A stretch of DNA of 64,000 nucleotides from CAVQCX01 sp963711095 (GTDB lineage: Bacteria > Pseudomonadota > Gammaproteobacteria > Chromatiales > Chromatiaceae), in the NCBI GenBank assembly GCA_963711095.1, contig CAVQCX010000014.1:1-64000 (forward strand), written 5' to 3'. Made by a program: the position numbers and the translations under genes. The notes under the pieces were generated by a model. The model made no database searches, was not told where the DNA came from, and saw nothing but the letters and a program-made list of their open reading frames with translations. Positions 54,652-64,000 of this stretch are shown here, in pieces; the first letter of the stretch is position 1, and the number at the start of each line of letters is the position of its first letter.

Positions 54652-55092
54652 ATGCAGCCCATGATTCCGCAAGCCGCACAGCTGCGTATTTCCGCCCGCC
54701 TCGCGATCCCCCTCGGCGAGGTCGAGCTCACGGCCATTCGCGCCCAGGGCGCGGGAGGCCAGAACGTGAACAAGCTGTCCACGGCCGTACACCTGCGCTT
54801 CGACATCCGGGCATCCTCCCTGGCGCAGGATTACAAGGAGCGCCTGTTGCTGCTGCGCGACGGCCGCATCAGCAACGAAGGGGTTGTGGTCATCAAGGCG
54901 CAGCGCTACCGCAGCCAGGAGAAGAACAGGGAGGATGCGCTGGCCCGTCTCGCGGAGCTGATTCGCAGCGTGACCATCACCCGCCGTCGTCGTGTCGCGA
55001 CCCGGCCCAGCCGCGTATCCCAGATCCGCCGTGTCGATGACAAGAAGCGGCGCGGCAAGACCAAGGCGTTGCGGGGCAAGGTGGACGATTGA
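54652..55092 (+). CDS. arfB: Alternative ribosome-rescue peptidyl-tRNA hydrolase ArfB
   Basis: This encodes 146 residues from ATG 54652; a second ATG at 54661 is also possible. ArfB frees ribosomes stalled on broken mRNA. It has the RF-like GGQ motif in AQGAGGQNVNKLS and a basic C-terminal tail (DKKRRGKTKALRGK) that enters the mRNA channel. It is single and converges on the cold-shock gene. Confidence 0.93.
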   Translation: MQPMIPQAAQLRISARLAIPLGEVELTAIRAQGAGGQNVNKLSTAVHLRFDIRASSLAQDYKERLLLLRDGRISNEGVVVIKAQRYRSQEKNREDALARLAELIRSVTITRRRRVATRPSRVSQIRRVDDKKRRGKTKALRGKVDD

Positions 55093-55141
55093 CTCGGCGC
55101 GACCCCTCAGGTGCCGCGTCCGGGCGCGCGCTGCGCAAAAG

Positions 55142-55167
55142 AAGACCCCGCCAGAAGGCGGGGTCTT
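55142..55167 (-). terminator. Rho-independent terminator of the cold-shock gene
   Basis: An 11-bp perfect stem AAGACCCCGCC / GGCGGGGTCTT with a 4-base loop lies 26 bases past the csp stop. On the minus strand it is followed by CTTTTG. It could also serve arfB from the other side. Confidence 0.88.
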
Positions 55168-55193
55168 GGTAAAGCCGGTATTGCGTGCCCCTG

Positions 55194-55397
55194 TTACTGG
55201 GCTACGACGTTCGCGGCCTGGGGGCCTTTTGGGCCCTGTTGGATCTCGAAGGAAACCTTCTGACCCTCGGCCAGGGTGCGGAACCCCGAGCCCTGAATCG
55301 CGCTGAAATGCACGAACACGTCTGAGCCGCCAGCGTCCTGAGCGATGAACCCGTAGCCTTTGGACTCGTTAAACCACTTCACAGTACCTGTGGCCAT
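55194..55397 (-). CDS. cspA: Cold-shock domain protein
   Basis: This encodes 67 residues. The RNP1-like GYGFIAQD and RNP2-like VFVHFSAI motifs are complete, and it begins MATGTVKWFNESKG. CspA-type proteins melt RNA structure at low temperature. A promoter with a 120-base leader is predicted upstream. Confidence 0.95.
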   Translation of the reverse strand: MATGTVKWFNESKGYGFIAQDAGGSDVFVHFSAIQGSGFRTLAEGQKVSFEIQQGPKGPQAANVVAQ

Positions 55398-55523
55398 CAC
55401 ACTTACCTTTCAAAGCCAGTCAAATAATGAGGTGTGGCTTGCAGATCGTGGAACAGGGGACGCGCGAGTGGACCTCAGGGGCACGAGCACAACGACCAGT
55501 TACACAAGCTGCAGCGCGGCCCG

Positions 55524-55552
55524 ACTATACGTGATCTCATAGAACGTGACCA
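55524..55552 (-). promoter_or_regulatory. Promoter of the cold-shock gene
   Basis: On the minus strand TATAGT (55524-55529) with TGGTCA (55547-55552) 17 bases upstream. This gives a leader of about 120 bases, as usual for cold-shock genes. Confidence 0.5.
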
Positions 55553-55615
55553 TAGGATATTCCCGTATATGCCGCTGTTGCCGTTGAATTTCCAGCGAAT
55601 CCGGTGCGCAGCTGT

Positions 55616-56155
55616 TCATACGTTGTCGCCGTTGGGATCCCTGGAGCCGAAGTTGAAGGCCACGGATAGACGCAACCGCTCGCTCAGGTTGGGCTCGACC
55701 TCGTGGGGCACCCGCGGGGAGAAGAATGCGAACAGTCCCGCCTCGGGGCGCAGGCGCAGCTGCACACCCTGCTGGGTCAGCACCAGGTCGCCGCTTCCGG
55801 GCGGCGTGCTCACGTAGTAGACCCCCACCAGCATCTCGTCGTCATCGTCATGGGTATGGCGCGACGTGGACTCCCCCGGCTGCATGGCGTTGAGCCAAAA
55901 CCCGAGCTTCAGGTCCGGCGTCCCGAGCAGGTCGCGGGCATGGCCGAGGGCGGCCCTCACCACCGGTCCGATCTCCGGCAGCATGGTCTCGGGCACATAC
56001 AGGTTCTCGTAGCGGCCCGCTATCAGATGGGTGCGGCGCAGCTCGGGTAAGGCGCGCAGGGCCTCGAAACGATCGAGGATCGCCCGGTTGGTCTCCTGGG
56101 CGTCGCCCAGGCGGGCGCAGTGCAGGCTCGGCAGGCTGAACAGCGAGGGACGCAT
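55616..56155 (-). CDS. Putative 2-oxoglutarate/Fe(II) oxygenase
   Basis: This encodes 179 residues from ATG 56155. The double-stranded beta-helix motifs fit the 2OG-Fe(II) group: HTHDDDDEMLVGVYYVS (HxD) and SPRVPHEVEPN (second His, then an Arg). The family includes putative hydroxylases of unknown substrate. The start is chosen over an upstream ATG at 56269 because the leader before it is low-complexity. Confidence 0.78.
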   Translation of the reverse strand: MRPSLFSLPSLHCARLGDAQETNRAILDRFEALRALPELRRTHLIAGRYENLYVPETMLPEIGPVVRAALGHARDLLGTPDLKLGFWLNAMQPGESTSRHTHDDDDEMLVGVYYVSTPPGSGDLVLTQQGVQLRLRPEAGLFAFFSPRVPHEVEPNLSERLRLSVAFNFGSRDPNGDNV

Positions 56156-56244
56156 GGGTCGTCGCTCGACAGGGCCAGGGACGAACCGCGACGCCGCCCC
56201 GAAATCGGGGTCCGCCGCGCCCGTCGCGGGCGATCCGCTGGAGG

Positions 56245-56628
56245 TCAGGCCTCCTCGGCCTCGTCCCACTCCACCTCGTCGGTGTCGACCTCCGGCTGCC
56301 CCTCCGATTCCTCCGCATCGCCCGCCTCACCCCGCCGGCTGGCCTCTCGGCCCGGTCCCTCGACACCGCGCCCGACACGGCCGCTGAACCCGGGACGGAC
56401 CTTGGCGTACGCGGCCTCGAGCTCGGCCGCCAAGTGGCCCTCTTCGTCGCGCAACCGACGCAGCTTGCGCTCGACGATCTCTCGGCTGTACTCGAGGATC
56501 TCGCCGCGGGCCAGGTTGAAAATGAACTGGGTCGTCGGGTTGCCCGTGTCCAGCCGATTGTCGATCAGCACCGGCGAGCTCTTGGCGCCCGCTTCCAGGT
56601 ACCCCAGCCAGAGTTGTTTGTCACTCAT
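56245..56628 (-). CDS. Hypothetical protein with acidic C-terminal tail
   Basis: This encodes 127 residues from ATG 56628. The front (KQLWLGYLEAGAKSSPVLID, then TTQFIFNLARGEILEYSREIVERKLRRL) looks like a real small domain; the tail is Glu/Asp-rich and disordered. No known activity. GAGG lies five bases before the start. Confidence 0.72.
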   Translation of the reverse strand: MSDKQLWLGYLEAGAKSSPVLIDNRLDTGNPTTQFIFNLARGEILEYSREIVERKLRRLRDEEGHLAAELEAAYAKVRPGFSGRVGRGVEGPGREASRRGEAGDAEESEGQPEVDTDEVEWDEAEEA

Positions 56629-57235
56629 GCCCACCTCGCGAAACCAGGTTTACGCATCAATTCTGTCGCTGGCGCGCCGCGGTCTCGAGGGCCGGGCGCC
56701 CTGCTCTGGACGTGCAAAAATATGGGCGTCGCGCAGCGATTTGTCTACGTTTTTTTCCCGGTCTTGTCGATGGGTTCTACAGCGCCGCGGGAGCGGGCGA
56801 GCGCGTCCTGCGGGGTGCCCGAACTCTGGGCTTGGTGCCGATCGGTCTTGCGGTCTCCCGAGCGCCGATGCAGCCAGAGCCGGGCGCTTGAATTTCGGAG
56901 CGCCGGGCTCGGCGGTGGGCTAGAATTGCGCGCCCTCACGGGCGCTCGCGTCTATCCGGAGCGGGCGCGTTCCCCGCCGGCAGCGGGGTCTACTTGACCC
57001 GATGTGCCCCTGGGCGTCGTGGCTGGATCAGCGTTTGCCCTCGGTTGTGGCTTTTCGGAGACGGCCGAGACCTAGGGGCCGGGTCGCTGCATGGGAGTCG
57101 CTGCGGGATTGTGATGGGAAGCAATAATTTCGCCGATGCAAGGACAAAGGCGCGGGTTATGAGCTAAAATGAGACATGTAGGGGAAAATGCAAAGCGGCA
57201 GTCCTCGCTGCCGGTGCCCAACCTGGGAGAAGAGA
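56629..57235. other. Intergenic stretch
   Basis: About 600 bases with no supportable gene. TAGAAT near 56921 and GC-rich hairpins (CCCTCACGGG near 56934; CCCCGCCGGCAGCGGGG near 56972) suggest a promoter and perhaps an unannotated small RNA. Nothing more can be seen. Confidence 0.4.
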
Positions 57236-57442
57236 ATGCAAACGCAAGCCGCATCGCCCATATGTCGGGTGTGCCGCAATCAGTTGGTCGTGGGAGTGGC
57301 CTGCGACGGCCAGTTCGAGAACTGCCCCCATCGGCCCCAGCGGTTGGGGGGGTCGGTCAGAAGCCGTTCTCAGACCTATGCGCAGACCCTGTCGGATATT
57401 GCTCAGCCGGGTGAGTTCGACGCCGTCCGTGGCGAGACGTGA
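57236..57442 (+). CDS. Small Cys-rich protein
   Basis: This encodes 68 residues from ATG 57236, with GGGAGAAGAG just upstream. The motif CRVCRNQLVVGVACDGQFENCPH has four Cys and a His spaced like a zinc-binding knuckle. It is short and I know no family, but the ribosome site and Cys pattern argue for a real gene. Confidence 0.55.
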   Translation: MQTQAASPICRVCRNQLVVGVACDGQFENCPHRPQRLGGSVRSRSQTYAQTLSDIAQPGEFDAVRGET

Positions 57443-57522
57443 ATCGTTCCGCCGCCGGATGCGGTCTGGCGGTCTGTCGTGATTGGCCTGAGACGGTTGT
57501 CCAACGGCGGCCGGGCCAGGGG

Positions 57523-63060
<5,538 letters not shown>

Positions 63061-63337
63061 GAAATTGTCGCCGGCCGGGGGCTTGGGGGCAACGGCGAGG
63101 AGCCTGGGTTTCAGAGGCGGCGGGAACAGCGAAGATCAACAGGTCGAAACAGGCGGCTACCGAGCCTCCTTTTCCGGAAGGGCCTTTGCATCGGGTCCCG
63201 CCGCTTGTCTTGCCGCTACGGCCAGTCGTGCGTCACCCGGCTTCGGTAACTTGCGCTCCAGGAGCCGGAGCGCACTGCGGTAATGGTCGAAATCTCCAGC
63301 CTGAGGGGAAGCGCCGCGGAGTGCGGGTCGCTTGGCT
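63061..63337. other. Intergenic stretch with pseudogene-like minus frame
   Basis: No intact gene. A minus-strand frame near 63170-63300 reads as a protein-like helix (DHYRSALRLLERKLPKP). It could be the tail of the truncated ATPase next door, cut off by a TAG at 63338. Confidence 0.35.
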
Positions 63338-63520
63338 CTATTCCCTCAGCTTCGTGGCACGCTTTATTTCCAGAAATGCCTGGAAGGCCGGGTTGTCGGC
63401 GTAGGGCGCGATGGACTCCGCGAGCCGGTCACGATATTCCGCGTTGACCTCGGGGTGGAAGATAAACTCCCGCTCCGCAAAGCCCTTGAAGTTGCGCACT
63501 TTCAGATAGTCGATGCGCAT
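63338..63520 (-). pseudogene. Truncated AAA ATPase remnant
   Basis: This encodes 60 residues from ATG 63520, with GGAGAAGG upstream. It starts like an AAA/OLD-type ATPase (MRIDYLKVRNFKGFAERE) but jumps at residue 25 or so to an unrelated C-terminal-looking tail, with no Walker A. It seems to be a gene with its middle deleted. Confidence 0.65.
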
Positions 63521-63673
63521 GGGCCTTCTCCAGGTGCCGAGCAGAGGAGAGGACCGCTTTCCGGTTAGTATCAGAGACTCGTCACTGGGGACGTTGGTCG
63601 AGGGAGTCAGGCGCGATCCTCTTGCGCGCCAAAGCCGCTGACGCATACAGGACCGCCGGAAAGGATCGGAATC

Positions 63674-64000
63674 ATGGTGCAGGAAATTCGCGCTTTCTTC
63701 GAGCCGACCACCGACGGCGGCTATCGCATCCGGCTCGCCGATGCCGACCAGACGCCCCTGGGCGTCGAGGTCGACTTCACCCCCCTCCTCACCGAGGACG
63801 ACTACGAGGGCCTGCGCTGGTACCTGGAGGAGTACATGGACCTCCCCGACGGCGGTGCCCTGGTCCGCGCCCAGGGCATAGAGCGCCAGCTGGGCCAGTG
63901 GGGCCGCCGACTGCACGATGCCCTCTTCGCGGCCCCCGAAAACCGCGCCCTGCTCCGGCAGCTCCTCGACAGCCCGGAGCCCCGCTGCCTCACCATCGCC
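63674..64000 (+). CDS. Probable CHAT-domain protein, N-terminal part, cut by window end
   Basis: The frame opens at ATG 63674, with AAAGGA upstream, and runs 109 codons off the window with no stop. The sequence (LRWYLEEYMDLPDGGALVRAQ, then QWGRRLHDALFAAPENRALL) fits the region before a CHAT domain, a caspase-like protease found in TPR and some defence proteins. The catalytic His/Cys would be outside the window. The assignment rests on this N-terminal pattern only. Confidence 0.6.
   Translation, partial: MVQEIRAFFEPTTDGGYRIRLADADQTPLGVEVDFTPLLTEDDYEGLRWYLEEYMDLPDGGALVRAQGIERQLGQWGRRLHDALFAAPENRALLRQLLDSPEPRCLTIA

Overview
The window reads as one piece of a high-GC gammaproteobacterial chromosome. 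The housekeeping set (slyX, ycgL, ubiK, a YheS-type ABC-F ATPase, comM/yifB, arfB, speE, a TorF-type porin with glnK and amtB) fits Chromatiales or Ectothiorhodospiraceae-like bacteria. That placement is inferred from gene content only. No rRNA, tRNA, CRISPR array or prophage was seen.

Region 1 (about 1-7,780) is foreign-looking, AT-richer DNA. It is a run of integron gene cassettes, all read on the minus strand and separated by attC sites (2067-2133 joined to 4028-4032; 6383-6454; 7136-7223; a core site at 7717-7723). No integron integrase lies beside it, so it looks like a cassette cluster without an integrase. Two nearly identical group IIC introns sit on the opposite strand exactly in attC sites, one of them cut by the window start. 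The cargo is two two-gene cassettes (one encoding a PHP-ABC ATPase fusion plus a small overlapping partner, the other two unknown proteins), a frameshifted membrane protein and a zinc-ribbon protein. The PHP-ATPase pair is the best candidate in the window for an undescribed, perhaps defensive, system.

Region 2 (7,780-23,100) is core genome. It holds a 17-bp tandem repeat before metH, metH with a heavily damaged N-terminal part, a one-Cys Bcp-like peroxiredoxin, a PilZ-like protein, a hybrid histidine kinase with a REC-PAS partner and an ArsR-type regulator, slyX, ycgL, gdhA, eno and a decayed GTPase.

Region 3 (23,100-31,000) is an operon for a hydrogenase-4/complex I-like membrane complex (C-E-F-G-I-B order) followed by a PII-like DUF190 gene. 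Its large subunit has lost both Ni-binding CxxC motifs, so it cannot be a NiFe hydrogenase.

Region 4 (31,300-43,900) has glgP, an ABC-F gene, comM, ubiK, then a nitrogen-regulated unit: two NtrC-like dyads, a sigma-54 promoter, a porin, glnK, amtB and a strong terminator. A DUF4124 protein, speE and small envelope proteins follow.

Region 5 (43,900-64,000) has a GH17-GT2 beta-glucan synthase-like protein, a moxR-DUF58-transglutaminase operon, phoD, an orphan HicA-like gene, arfB, a cold-shock gene, a giant tandem UvrA, a truncated AAA ATPase and the start of a probable CHAT-domain protein.

Reading frames are broken in at least seven genes (metH, cassette 3, hyfI-like, yheS-like, amtB, the transglutaminase gene, the GTPase remnant). 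Several are single-base shifts in genes that are otherwise intact, so sequencing indels are a real alternative to decay.
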